NCBI GenBank assembly: GCA_033816765.1
Contig: CM066292.1
Coordinates: forward strand, 3,906,001-3,970,000
Source: Nothopassalora personata
Taxonomy: Eukaryota; Ascomycota; Dothideomycetes; Mycosphaerellales; Mycosphaerellaceae
Reading direction: 5' to 3'
DNA length: 64,000 bases
This document shows, in pieces, positions 1 to 11,099 of this stretch (position 1 is its first letter; every line of letters begins with the position of its first letter). The notes beneath the pieces are model-generated. The model was not told the DNA's origin and did no database searches. It worked only from the letters and a program-made list of their open reading frames with translations. A program made the position numbers and the translations under genes.

Positions 1-2198
1 TGGATCGGGAGCTTTCGTGGTGGTGTTCATGGCCGTGAGCATGACGTGCGATTGCGATTCGTGTTCCGTGCTAGCCAAGTGAAATCAACGGACATTCTCT
101 CTTGCCACCTATAAAAGAGGCAGTGAAGGTCTGAGACGCAGCGATATGCCAGCAAAGGTGATGCGTCGGGGGAGGACATGCGCTGTTCCTTGTGCCTGCA
201 TCGGCAAGCGACCGACGTGGAGTGGAGTCGATCTCGGTCGTGGCTCCTGTCCGCCGGGTCGTCCGCTCCTCCTACCTGTCCCTCCTGCAACATCATCACT
301 CCTCTGATGTCGTATTGGACGATTCGAACGGGTGCATCAGGAAGATGACTGCCTTCGCCTGCTTCCCAGCTATACGTGCTGCAGCCGCCACGATCCGCAC
401 TCCGCGACCAATTGACTACCTCTCCAGAACCATGGACTGACCCTACTTCATTCAGAGGCCCGGCGAAACGATACAGATCCTCTCGTTCAGGCCCTATCCA
501 GACATCAGGATCTCGAATTCAGTCCGCAGCAGCGGGATCATGGGACAGTGCCAACAAATACCACCATCGGCTTTTGAACATGGCATGGATTACTCGCAAA
601 GACTATAGTTCGTGTCGGAAAGCATTGCAATGCCGCTTGTGATGGGGTTCCGGTAAGCATTGCGGTCTCAACTGCTCGAAACAACTCTCTCTCGAGAGTT
701 GAGCCCGGCAGGCCTTCAAGGTGATTCTCAAATATTGCATTTATTGCATAATGTCTAATGCTTCAGCATCGAAGAGAGGCGACCAGTGCGGCCCAATGGC
801 TAACTAGACGAGCGATCGACTGGAGAATGATCATATCATCCGTGATATTGAGAGACCTGCCCCCTAAGCAGAATCGATATCGTGCTGTATTTACGAGGTG
901 ATAATTAGATCGCTGGTCCCGACCCCTGAAAGTGTGAGTATGCAGACAGTCTGTCTTATACCAAGATCACCACATTACTGTGATCTAATGCGAGGTGCTA
1001 GAGGGTGCGAGAAGATTTGCTACATCGAGACCTATCCTTCGCCGGCTGAGGTGATGGATATGGTCAATGACTAAAACTTGGCCCCATCTGGCAGCTCGGG
1101 CAATAGTCCACGTTGAATCAAGACCAAGCGCAACGATGCCGTTCTAGCAAGACCTAACGCTCGTCTTGGGCTTGGCAAGACGGCATCGATCCTTCACTAC
1201 AAGACTGGCATACATCATGAATTCATAGGCCATCCTCGGAAGCCTAAAGTCACGTTCAGGAGCGATGATGGTGCTGCCAACGCCACTTCGTATATCTGAA
1301 AGACGACAGTGGCGCAGCAATGTTATGCCACATCGATGTGGCAAGCATGTTCTTTATTGTGGCGGAGCAGTGAGGCTGGTCTCGAAGATACAGAGTTCTG
1401 CGCCGCTGTTAATTGGCTTCTGTACGAGCCTGTTTGGAACGTGCCGGCGCTTCATAGGCGGAGTGCATGCTGCTATAGTCGACAAGAACCAGTGATATTG
1501 CAATGAGCGCCATGATATTGGTCACATGCGACCACTCCCTAGGTCGGCAGCCATAGTTCCATCCCAGTCGACCATGTGCAGCTCGTTTGGGGCTGTCGCG
1601 CCCATAGAGACTTGCCTTGCATCTTGAATTGCACCTTGCATGACAGCGACTCCGATGTATGCGAGGCCTTGCATTCTACCTGATCACAGCATGTCTTAAC
1701 AGTGCCTGCACGCAACAAAGATGCCGATGAGGACTCTCGACTCTCCACGCCAAGACTCGTCTTGAGCTCACTCCACACACACCCACATCAGCCTACAACC
1801 ATAGACAGGGTAGCACTGAGAAGTCATGCGCTCCAGAAGTATATTCTCAATACCAAGTATCTAGTCATCAGATTCGAATCAGTCCCCGCGAGAACAGACA
1901 AAGAACAAGGACAATGATGATGCCGCCCAGACCAGGTGCAACCGGCTTTGCTATGCAGCACCTTGGCGTTTAGCTGCACGCCACCGTCAAAGGCATGGCT
2001 GTGGATCTTGCCCAGAAGATGCCAGGAAGCGCCACGCATTCCGCTCCACCCTTGTCCTCAGCACGTGTTCTCTTCCCCTCTGTGGCTACCTCTACCTCCC
2101 CCAGTCCTCATAAGGATCTATGGGTGCCACAGTCCCGTGCTTTGATTGATTCTCTAACTACCTTCAGTACTCCCTGAAAGGCTTCCTTTCGCAATTGA
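1..2198. other. Intergenic, no supported gene
   Basis: Only short overlapping reading frames are present, with no recognisable domain and no two that join into a longer product. The last few hundred bases presumably hold the promoter and 5' leader of the cation ATPase that starts at 2199. A gene lying mostly outside the left edge cannot be excluded. Confidence 0.5.
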
Positions 2199-5100
2199 AT
2201 GGCAAAACCTCTTGCTTCCTCCAACCACGTCGATGTCGAGACGCAGCACTCGGCAGACCAGCATGGCGGAGGCCTGCCAGCCGCAGATGACAGCGGCGAT
2301 GTCGATGACCCGCCTCCTATACCGCGGAGTGCAGCTTCATCTACGGAGTCTGTTCTCTTGAACGACAAGTCCAGAGGTGGAGCCGGCACTCGCAACACCA
2401 CAACAACAAATTCATCAATCATCACTATCGACGACACGAATGGTGAGAACATCCATGCACACGCACATACTCTGTCTGCAGGCAGTGTGGCAAGTGTTCT
2501 TGGGACAGATGCCCAGTATGTTGACCTTAGACTGATGTCTTTTGACCGAGACTGACATGTTTCAGCAATGGCTTGACGACCTCCGAGGTAGCTCGCCGCC
2601 GTGATCATTATGGACCCAACAAGCTGGATAGTTCCGGCGGCATTGTCTGGTGGAGAATCCTTCTCAGACAGGTCTCCAACAGTTTGACCCTGGTTCTGGT
2701 CATCGCTATGGCTCTTTCATTCGGCACCTCAGATTGGATTGAAGGCGGCGTCATCACAGCAGTCATCGTGCTCAACATCGTGGTTGGCTTCTTCCAGGAC
2801 TATCGGGCAGAACAGACCATCGCCTCTCTTCTTGCCATGGCTGCACCCGAGTGTAAGGTTATCCGCGAGAATGGCAACCTTGCAAACATCAAAGCTGAAG
2901 ATCTGGTCCCTGGTGATATCGTCCAGCTTGTTACAGGCGACATCGTGGCTGCTGATCTTCGCCTTGTCAACAGCGTCAACCTTGCCAGTGACGAGGCCCT
3001 CCTCACTGGTGAATCGAAGCCCTCTGTCAAGGACGCCGATTTCATATCTGACAAGATTGATGCTCCGGTCGGTGACCGAACCAATATCGCGTACTCGTCA
3101 ACTACGGTAACGCGCGGCCGCGGAGCTGGTATCGTTATCGCCACTGGTATGGACACTGAGATTGGCAAAATCGCAGTCCTGCTGCGAGATAAGCCGCCCT
3201 CGAAGGAAGGTGCTTGGCTCGTCAGGTGCAGCAAGAGGATTCTGCGCGGCATCAAGAACGCTCTCGGTCTTGTCGGTACACCACTCCAGGTCAAACTTTC
3301 CTGGTTCGCCCTATTCCTTTTCGCCTTGGCTATCCTACTTGCTATCATTGTCTTCTCGGTAAACCTCTGGGACATCGACGATGAAACTTTGATCTATGGT
3401 ATCTGTGTCGCAGTCGCAGTCATCCCTGAATCTCTGATCGCTGTCTTGACAATCACCATGGCTGTTGGCTCGAAGGCCATGGCACGAGGTAATGTCATCG
3501 TGAGACAGACCAATGCTCTTGAGGCGATTGGTGGCGTAACCAACATCTGTTCCGACAAGACAGGAACGCTGACTCAGGGTAAAATGCTTGCTAGGAAGGC
3601 AATGCTTCCAGGTGGTCGCTTTATCAGTGTAGAGAACGAGACCCATCCCCTTGACCCTACTACAGGTGAGCTGAAACTAGACGGGAAGGGCCTTGCTTTG
3701 GAGCAAATTTGGCCAGAGCTCGAGTTGCACCGCTTCTTCCAGATCATCGCGCTGTGCAATGTGTCCTCTGTCAAAGCACCTCTTGACAACGAAATCCACT
3801 GGACAGCGACGGGGGAACCCACGGAGATAGCCCTATCAGTCATGGCTCTTCGCGCTGGCTGTGGGAAGCAGGACACGATAGACCGAGAAGGTCTACGACT
3901 GCTCACAGAGCACTCCTTCGACTCGGCCGTCAAACGAATGTCCGCCGTGTACGCCAGCGACCCCAATGGAGAGCTCACCTGCTTTACCAAGGGCGCCACC
4001 GAAGTCCTCTTGCCTCTGATGAAGGTCAATGAGGCAACATCCAAAGCCATTCTGGCCCAAGCTGATGCGATGGCCACCGAAGGTCTGCGCGTTCTCTGCC
4101 TGGCCTACCGGACCTTGAACCCTGATGACGAGACGAAGATCATGGACCGCGAACATGTTGAGAGAGACCTCATGTTTGCTGGACTGGTTGGCATCTACGA
4201 CCCTCCTCGTCTTGAATCTGCCGGTGCCATCAAACAATGCCAGCGAGCCGGCATCACGGTTCACATGCTTACCGGGGATCACCTCAAGACAGCCACCACC
4301 ATTGCCCGCGAGATCGGTATCCTGGCACCTCATGTCGCTGGGTCATCCTCTGCCGATGCGGTAATGACTGCCTCTGTCTTTGACAAAATGTCTGATCAGG
4401 AACTGGACAACATGGCATCTCTGCCTCTGGTACTCGCACGATGTAGCCCCACCACGAAGCTGCGCATGCTTGACGCTCTGCACCGCAGAGGCAAGTACTG
4501 CGTGATGACTGGAGATGGAGTGAACGACTCGCCAGCGTTGAAGGGTGCCGATGTTGGCGTTGCCATGGGTCTCAACGGCAGCGATGTCAGCAAGCAAGCG
4601 GCCGATCTGGTACTCACCGACGATAACTTTGCCTCCATCGTCTCGGCCATTCGCGAAGGACGTCGCCTCTTTGACAACATCCGAAAGTTCTTACTGCACT
4701 TGCTCATCTCGAACATCGCTCAAGTCATTTTGCTCCTCATTGGTCTGGCATTCAAGGATAACAACGACGTCTCGGTATTCCCACTATCACCTCTGGAGAT
4801 CTTGTTCGCCAACCTGGTCTCATCCTCCTTTTTGGCTATCGGCTTGGGTCTTGAAGAAGCATCAGCAGACGTAATGACACGATCTCCACACTCGCTCAGG
4901 GCCGGTGTCTTCACAAAAGAGCTGATCATTGACAAATTCATCTACGGAACTTGCATGGGCTGTCTCTGCCTCGCCAGCTTCTGCATCGTTGCTTTCGGCG
5001 TCGGCGATGGTAACTTAGGCGGCGACTGCAACCACAACTACAACAAGACCTGCGACCTCCCTTACCGAGCGCGTGGTACAGCCTACGCCATCCTCACCGT

Positions 5101-5467
5101 CTTGCTCTCCGTCATGGCATGGGAGGCAAAGCACTTGGACCTCAGTCTGTTCAATATGTACCCGAACGAGGACTCTCGCAGAGGACTCTCGTTCTTCTCC
5201 ACCGTCACCAAGAACCGCTTCCTCTTCTGGGCGGTCATGGCTGGTCTGGTGACTCCCTTCCCAGTCATCTACATCCCTGTCGTCAACCGCATTGTCTTCC
5301 GCCACCTGCCACTGACCTGGGAGTGGGGTCTTGTGGCTGGAAGCATTTTTGTCTTCATCTCGCTCGTTGAAAGCTGGAAGGCGATCAAGCGCAGGACGAA
5401 GGCGAAGAAAGCGAAGAAGAATCCTGTTGAGAGTAGCACTTTTGATGACGAGAAGTCTCAGGTGTGA
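2199..5467 (+). CDS. ENA-type (P-type IID) cation-transporting ATPase
   Basis: Predicted 1072-residue P-type ATPase in two exons, 2199-2515 and 2566-5467. The 50-base intron opens with GTATGT, has a CTGAC branch point and ends TTTCAG; splicing restores the start of the cation-ATPase N domain (HNGLTTSEVARR then YGPNKL). Visible hallmarks are TGES in the actuator domain, the phosphorylation site DKTGTLTQGK at about Asp436, MLTGDH, and TGDGVNDSPALK in the hinge. About ten hydrophobic membrane spans are apparent, with a Cys-containing loop near the C end. The motif order and C-terminal loops match fungal ENA Na+/K+ efflux pumps rather than SERCA or PMR1. The N-terminal 100 residues are Ser/Thr/Asn-rich and probably disordered. 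Family members extrude Na+ or K+ at high salt or high pH, usually from the plasma membrane. Sub-class and ion specificity are inferred. The coding region looks intact. Confidence 0.93.
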
Positions 5468-5934
5468 GGTCTTCACATCGGATCACACTGGGGTCTAGCT
5501 GCGATCCAACATCGATTGCGGACGAATTTTGTTCGGATTTCAGTCCTTTCGGCGAGTTGAGGTAGTTGTTTTTGGGCAACCCTTTTGCTACTGTGATTTA
5601 AGAAGGTGCGTAGGTCACTCTTTAGTAACGAGGAACGAGTAACACAGCATCGACAGCCGATTTCCGGCAAGTACATAGCCACAGAGCATGCTTTCAACGA
5701 CATATATATGTTTCATACTATTCATGTCTCGTGTCCCGATATGATGTTCCCGATATCATTCATGCCTTGTTCGCCAGTATCCGTGCTGTCGTGCCTGCAA
5801 TGCTGTCGTCGTGCTCTCGTTGAACTCCTGGATGACATGTCTCGTACTGATACACCGCTGCATGCGATTCCATCTCCACGCCATTCCCACGATCCGTGCC
5901 CACGTACAGCACAATCCACACGTAACCTCAGCCA
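5468..5934. other. Convergent 3' intergenic region
   Basis: Lies between the convergent stop codons of the cation ATPase and the PSI-domain protein. It presumably holds both 3' untranslated regions. No gene is seen. Confidence 0.5.
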
Positions 5935-6438
5935 TCACCCAAGCAACCTAGACCTCTCGGTCCTAACCTCCTGCTCACTCCCCTGGTTCAAATCCGGCCT
6001 CGCAAAAACGCGATAAATCCACTTTCTCCAGGTGTCTCGCCACCAAGACTTTTCGACCCTCGTCCCATCCTCCTTGATCTCCAGCTCGGTGCCCTCAAAA
6101 TTCCCCGTTCCCAGGAAGGGATTCACTCCTCTGATCGCTACGATGATGGCATAGAGAAGGCCCAATGCCGCGATGGTGACGAAGACTGTGACGACTACGC
6201 TCAAGAGGGTGGTGGTTGAGCAGTTGCAGCCTAGAGCCCGGGTCCTCAGCTCGAAGCGTTCACTTCCGAGTGGACATGTGCCTGGTTTTGAGAGTGGATC
6301 GAGAAGATTGGTGGAGGGCACACAGGTTCCGCTGAAGGGACACCAGCCGCAGCCATGATGGGAGTGGGTGCAGGAGGAGCAGTCGGAGATGCGCCAGCAG
6401 GCGGCGGCTCTATCTTTGTTGGTAGTGGTGAAGTCCAT
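5935..6438 (-). CDS. Small PSI-domain single-pass membrane protein
   Basis: Intronless reading frame of 167 residues. The N-terminal part holds a Cys cluster of plexin-semaphorin-integrin (PSI) type, with Cys at about 14, 20, 23, 30, 33 and 39 and the core HHGCGWCPFSGTCVP, followed by two more Cys pairs. One strong membrane span of about 25 residues lies near residues 77-101 (LLSVVVTVFVTIAALGLLYA). The remaining tail is charged, with paired Trp and basic residues, and probably cytoplasmic. Comparable short PSI membrane proteins occur in filamentous ascomycetes without an established role. There is no classical signal peptide, so the N end may be exported by the membrane span itself. Its 3' end faces the ATPase gene. 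Confidence 0.75.
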   Translation of the reverse strand: MDFTTTNKDRAAACWRISDCSSCTHSHHGCGWCPFSGTCVPSTNLLDPLSKPGTCPLGSERFELRTRALGCNCSTTTLLSVVVTVFVTIAALGLLYAIIVAIRGVNPFLGTGNFEGTELEIKEDGTRVEKSWWRDTWRKWIYRVFARPDLNQGSEQEVRTERSRLLG

Positions 6439-6670
6439 TTCTCGGTCGTGGTGCTGTGTAGTTGATGATGGAAACAGTTATCAACGCACAGTACAATACA
6501 TGGACTTCATCATTGTGACAGCACGTGGAGATGCTGACTGGCAAGTCTTGCCGAGGGATGCGGCACTGACGTCGAGTTCCATCAAGGAAAAATGTTCGGA
6601 TGTTAGGATTTTTCCCCTCTCTGCATTGTGCCAGCACTGTACCCTTAATACATATTATAATACACTCACA

Positions 6671-7747
6671 ATGGTCGATGAAGAAGAAACACCTCAGGTA
6701 TCCTACGAGGAGCTCGCGCTCATCGAGCATGAGTTCGACGAGATTGACACCGAGATCAGTATGTCTGGCTACATGCCCACGCGTTGAGACTGCATTGACA
6801 TTCATGCAGTACGCAAGCAATATGAGCTCAGCAAAAGCGCATATGCCAAACGCGCTGAAGCTGTAGCGAAGATTCCCCACTTCTGGGCACTGGTCCTCGA
6901 GCAAGCACCCATCGAAGTCGACCAATACATCCAACCCACCGACTCTCACATCTTCGCCGAAAGCCTCATTGGCTTGACCGTCTCGCGCCCCGAACTCGAC
7001 TCCGGCGAATCCAACGGATCGCCACGTAGCCTCAAGATCCGCTTCGAGTTCAAGCCCAACGACCACTTCGAGGAGACGGTTCTGGAGAAGGACTTCTCAT
7101 ACCGACGCTCAAGCGACGGCTTTACGGGACTGGTCTCGGAGCCTGTCAAGATCACCTGGAAGGAGGGCAAGGACGTCACAGAGGGTCTGACAGATGGTGC
7201 GCTCGCGCTGTGGGAAGCGCGCAAGAAGAAGGGGGACATGAAAGCGACAGATTTGAAAGAGTACACCGAGCTGAAGAAGAAGGTGGAACACTGGAACGGC
7301 GCAAACACTTCCTTCTTCACATGGTTCGGATACGTCAGCGCGCGACGATGGATCAGCGCCGAGGAGTCTGAAGCAGCCAACAGCGAGTACAAGGAGAAGC
7401 TAGAAGCCAAGAAGAATGGTGCGAAAGCCGAGGAGCCCCCAAGGGAGGAAGACGACGAGGAAGGTTATCAAGAAGACGACTCAGAGGTTGAGGTTCACGA
7501 GGCTGGCGAGGACCTGGCCATCAGCTTCGCCGAGGACATCTGGCCCAACGCCATCAAGTTCTTCACACAAGCGCAAGAGTCCGATGACATGTCGGAGCTC
7601 GACTTCGAGTCCGACGACGACGACATGGATGATGCCGAAGGAGGCGACGATGAGCCCATCGATATCCGGTCGCTGGTGCAGAAGGAAGGCAAGGGACGAA
7701 AGCGTCAAAGCGACGTGGGTCCAGCGTCGAAGAAGCAGAAGAAGTGA
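6671..7747 (+). CDS. NAP/SET-family histone chaperone (Vps75-like)
   Basis: Predicted 341-residue protein from exons 6671-6758 and 6810-7747. The 51-base intron starts GTATGT and ends ATGCAG, and splicing gives DEIDTEIIRKQYELSK, an N-terminal helix typical of the family. The core shows the nucleosome assembly protein fold signatures IPHFWALVLEQ, IKIRFEF-like strands, the earmuff region, and SFFTWFGY near residue 210. The C-terminal tail is strongly acidic (runs of Asp/Glu) and ends in a basic KKQKK stretch that could act as a nuclear signal. NAP/SET proteins bind histones H2A-H2B or H3-H4 and help assemble chromatin; Vps75 also partners the Rtt109 acetyltransferase. The subfamily assignment is inferred from length and the SET-like core. 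Confidence 0.88.
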
Positions 7748-8514
7748 AAAATGACTGTAACGATCGGGCTGCCATCTGATTCTCGAACGGTCAGGTCAGC
7801 GCCGGCAGCTGACCGGCACCACATCACCACGATACCGAATTGCTGCACAACAATCTCCCTCCCATCAACAATCGATACCCTCCCGCCCCATTTCTCCCAT
7901 CTCTTACTCGCTTCCTCATCCTGGCAGGACTCCCTCATCCCGCTTCGCCGCTACGGGATCGCTCGGACGCTAAACTTGGCACCTCGCAGTTCTAGCCTGC
8001 ATTTATAGCCAAGACCTCACTGGATTTCTAATTCCTGTCTTCCCCGTATTCTCTGCGATCGCAACGACGGCTATCTCGGCATGTATGTATTCAATACTCG
8101 GCATTGACGGCCCGGTAGAGCTGACGATCTGATTGGAACAAGAAAAACATATGGGATGAGGTCCCAATGTCTCGGTACCACCAAGACTGGCATCTTCACA
8201 GGAAGAGTGGACAGAACGACGGGATCGATGTCAGCAGATATCACCAGCATGAGATGACTCAGGCTCGCGGTGACTTGCGTGTCAAACATTGTAAGCTGTT
8301 GTCATTCGGTACTGTGGATTGCTCAATGTTATCGCTACATGCTATCACAACAGTTCCGCTGCTGGCCCATTCGCATCGCCGTGCGCAGCCATGAATGCGG
8401 CAATACCAATACTTTTGTCCTTTCATTCAACATCATGCCTTTTGGAAATGCTTCAGCCAGAACCCCTGCCCCATTGCGATGTAAGACTTGCGTGCGGAAA
8501 GAGGCAAATCTCGC
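7748..8514. other. Intergenic, no supported gene
   Basis: Lies between the convergent NAP-family gene and the NmrA-like gene. Short reading frames here show no domain or consistent splice joins. Confidence 0.5.
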
Positions 8515-9708
8515 CTAGCAGCTTCCCACATAGAAGCCCTTCTGTAGGCCTTCGGGATGAGAGCGTGGTGTGTATGCGCCGGATATGTGTAACGGTGTGA
8601 CGGCACTTGCGACATTGGCTGGTGTCATGGGACGTGAGCCATTGAGACCACCCTGGCTGTCGCCCGGCTCGCCGGGGGTGCTCGGCTGGGTGGTACGATC
8701 TTCGTCCATCCATCTGAGCCCATTCGCGTACTCTTCGATGGGGAACACTTCGCGAGCATATTCTTCCAGTCCGCGATAGCCCTCCCATATGCTTCGACCC
8801 TCCATTGGATACTCTAGATCCGGACCAAAGTAGGGCGCTCTTTTCCTGCCCAAGGTCTCTTGTAAGATCTCCAGCTGCTCCCTATAGCCGCTTGGAATGC
8901 CGACTTGGATCTTTACTGGCCCGTGAATATAGTTGACAGGTCTCCCGACGCCTCTCGAGAACCGAGCACATGCCTGTACTGGCGTAAGTTTCTCGAAGGC
9001 GATGGTCACTCTGATTAGGCGTCAGCTTTGGTTCATGCGATCGTTGAAAAGACTGTTGGTCACTCGCCTTTGTCCTTTCCAGTGGTTGGGACCCATCTTG
9101 AAGATCTGAAGGAGGGCCGGGCCAACGTCATGTTCCGCATCTAACCAGGGCAGTGGGTCATCCGGATGAAATGGAGCCTGCCACACGAAACTACCGTCAT
9201 CCTGTAGCTCCATCTGGAACAAGGGATACGGTAAGCTGGTGAAGTTGTTGTTATAGATACCAGTGTAGATGAATGTGGCGGGTATGCCAATCTGTCTGAC
9301 ATAGTTTTCAATGGCGAACTTGGTTGCCCACATAGGCAAGGCTCTCCATTCAGTGTTGAAGACGGAGTGATCGGGCATGCTGGAATAGACATAGTGGTGG
9401 ATACCAGCTTTCTTGGCAGCATCTGCGCACGCCTTTCCAATGGCGACCTCATCTCCCCAGTGAGTAGTGTTGACAAAGGCGATCTTGGCGCCAGTGAACA
9501 GCCTCGTGAGAAGCTGGTTACGCTCTGGTCCGGCGAGGTCGCCTTCGATCAACTCGACGTTCGGCAGTCCATCGAGCTCTTCTGACACGAGGCCCTCGTT
9601 GTTCCGGACCTGAGCGCGCACATGCCAGCCAACAGCGGCGGCGGCTCTGACGAAGGAAGCGGCTTGCCTCCCCGTGGAGTTGATTGTTGCAACGATTTTC
9701 GATGTCAT
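8515..9708 (-). CDS. NmrA-like NAD(P)-binding protein
   Basis: Predicted 378-residue protein from exons 9708-9068 and 9010-8515 on the minus strand. No canonical GT donor joins the two halves in frame. A GC donor (AAAG|GCGAGT) at 9067 with acceptor AATCAG at 9013-9011 does, giving GQRVTIAFEKLTPVQACARF, a motif expected in NmrA/HSCARG proteins. The N end resembles a Rossmann fold (KIVATINSTGRQAASFVRA), but its first glycine is replaced compared with the usual GxTGxxG. The middle holds YVYSSMPDHS and KFAIENYVRQ, as in NmrA-like redox sensors. Such proteins bind NAD(P) and often act as regulators rather than enzymes. An upstream in-frame ATG at 9792 would add 28 residues; 9708 is preferred because it begins directly at the first beta strand. 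Confidence 0.82.
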
Positions 9709-9792
9709 CACAAGCACGAAAGGACCGTGGCAGGGTCTGGTCGGCAAGAGTCCGGGTTCAGGCGGAAGGAAGTAGGCTTTGTTGCGGCTCAA

Positions 9793-10761
9793 ATAGGTCT
9801 CGGAACACGACCTGGGTGGGCAGCGAAGGAATCTTTTCTGTCCAGATGCCGTTGATGGCGAAGTTTAAAGAGGGTGGGGTTAGAGCGCCCGACGGCGAGG
9901 CCAGGCTCGGAGCGGTGGCACACGGGGGAAGTGTAAAATTGCAGGTAAGATGATGCCCTGAGGTGATGAGGTGAAGCAAGAGTACAGTATACTGTATTAC
10001 CAGCGCCACTAAGGCAATCGCCACCCAGCAGAGGATCGACTCTGGGGACGGTGATGTGGGGGGACGGCAGACGGCTAAAGGATAGCGGGCGCGGTGAATA
10101 TCGTAGGGAACCAACAAAGCACGAATACAGCACAGAGAGGGCGGAAGAGATAGAACTAACTACGCCGGTGGCAGAAGCAAGACCCATGTCGCTGAAGCGC
10201 AGTGAAAGTCGTCTCGTCTCGTCTCGTCCTTCGCAGGGACGGTTTCAGAGTATCTCAGCAGCACAGCACAGCACAGCACAAGCACAGCACAGCACAGCAC
10301 AGCACAGCACAAGCACAGCACAGCAGCTGCAGGTCTGGAGAAGCGGTTGGCTTGGGGAGTTTTCCTTTCGTAATCGCCGTGAAGCCTATGAAAATAGTGC
10401 CAACAACGAAGCTCTCGGGATGGCACCACGCTTTCAATGTTGTTTCCTTCCTTCTACGGAAAAGGTCCGCCGCTCATTGGCGCGCGCCGGCAAGCGACAG
10501 TAGAACGTTCCTGCCACAGCCAGGTCGCCGTCGCCCAGTCTCATCAGTCAGCTGGCTGCTCACAGGTCAGCTCGAGGCCAGGCACGACACCCTTGCGCGA
10601 AGACACTGGCACTGGTGCTCATGATGAGGCTGATCCTTGGCACCTGCTACGGAGGGTGGGAGGTATCTCAGATCATACTCTGGTACGACATCACATGATT
10701 GCAATGACGACGTCCAAGTCCATCTACGTCAGAATTGCGCCCCATAAGTGCTACCTTGCTA
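9793..10761. other. Intergenic region upstream of the retrotransposon
   Basis: No gene is supported. The stretch contains the CAGCA-type microsatellite at 10258-10326, and its right end is the target site of the Copia element. Confidence 0.5.
10258..10326. repeat. Pentanucleotide microsatellite (AGCAC)n
   Basis: Roughly thirteen tandem copies of a 5-bp unit, interrupted twice by an extra A (CACAAGCAC). It is open in several frames on both strands, which creates spurious Cys/Leu-rich and Gln/His-rich reading frames. Confidence 0.9.
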
Positions 10762-10766
10762 CAGTG
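10762..10766 (+). repeat. Target site duplication, left copy (CAGTG)
   Basis: CAGTG directly precedes the 5' LTR and the same five bases follow the 3' LTR at 17302-17306. A 5-bp duplication is standard for LTR retrotransposon integration. Confidence 0.85.
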
Positions 10767-11015
10767 TGTAAAGCGCCAGGATGATGCATGGGTAGCAGGT
10801 TTTGAGGGTGACATAACCTAATTGAGTATGGTAATTACTTGTTCTTAGGAAATGAGATTAGGCACCTAAATTACAGGGATTAAGGGCCTCTTATTAAAAG
10901 AAGACTTATATAAGCACCTTAAAGGTGCCACTACTTGTAATAAACATGGTTTTTCATACCCTAATTTCTAGACTTAATACCCTAGTTCTAAACTTCTATC
11001 TCTACTAGTTTTATA
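10767..11015 (+). repeat. 5' LTR of the Copia element
   Basis: 249 bp, starting TGTAAAGCGC and ending TTTTATA where the 3' copy reads TTTCACA. About eighteen differences from the 3' LTR, all transitions, with no indels. The terminal CA is mutated to TA in this copy. Confidence 0.93.
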
Positions 11016-11099
11016 GTTATAAGCCCGAGTTAAGCAACTTAGGGTCTCTATTCGGAATTGCACATATCTATTGGACCTAATCGAGGTACATAATAGACC

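Noticed and set aside
9708..9792. Upstream ATG of the NmrA-like gene as the true start
   Set aside because: The added 28 residues precede the first beta strand and do not resemble a targeting signal or the family N terminus.
10160..10440. Cys/Leu-rich minus-strand frames and Gln/His-rich plus-strand frames
   Set aside because: They translate the (AGCAC)n microsatellite and have no independent support.
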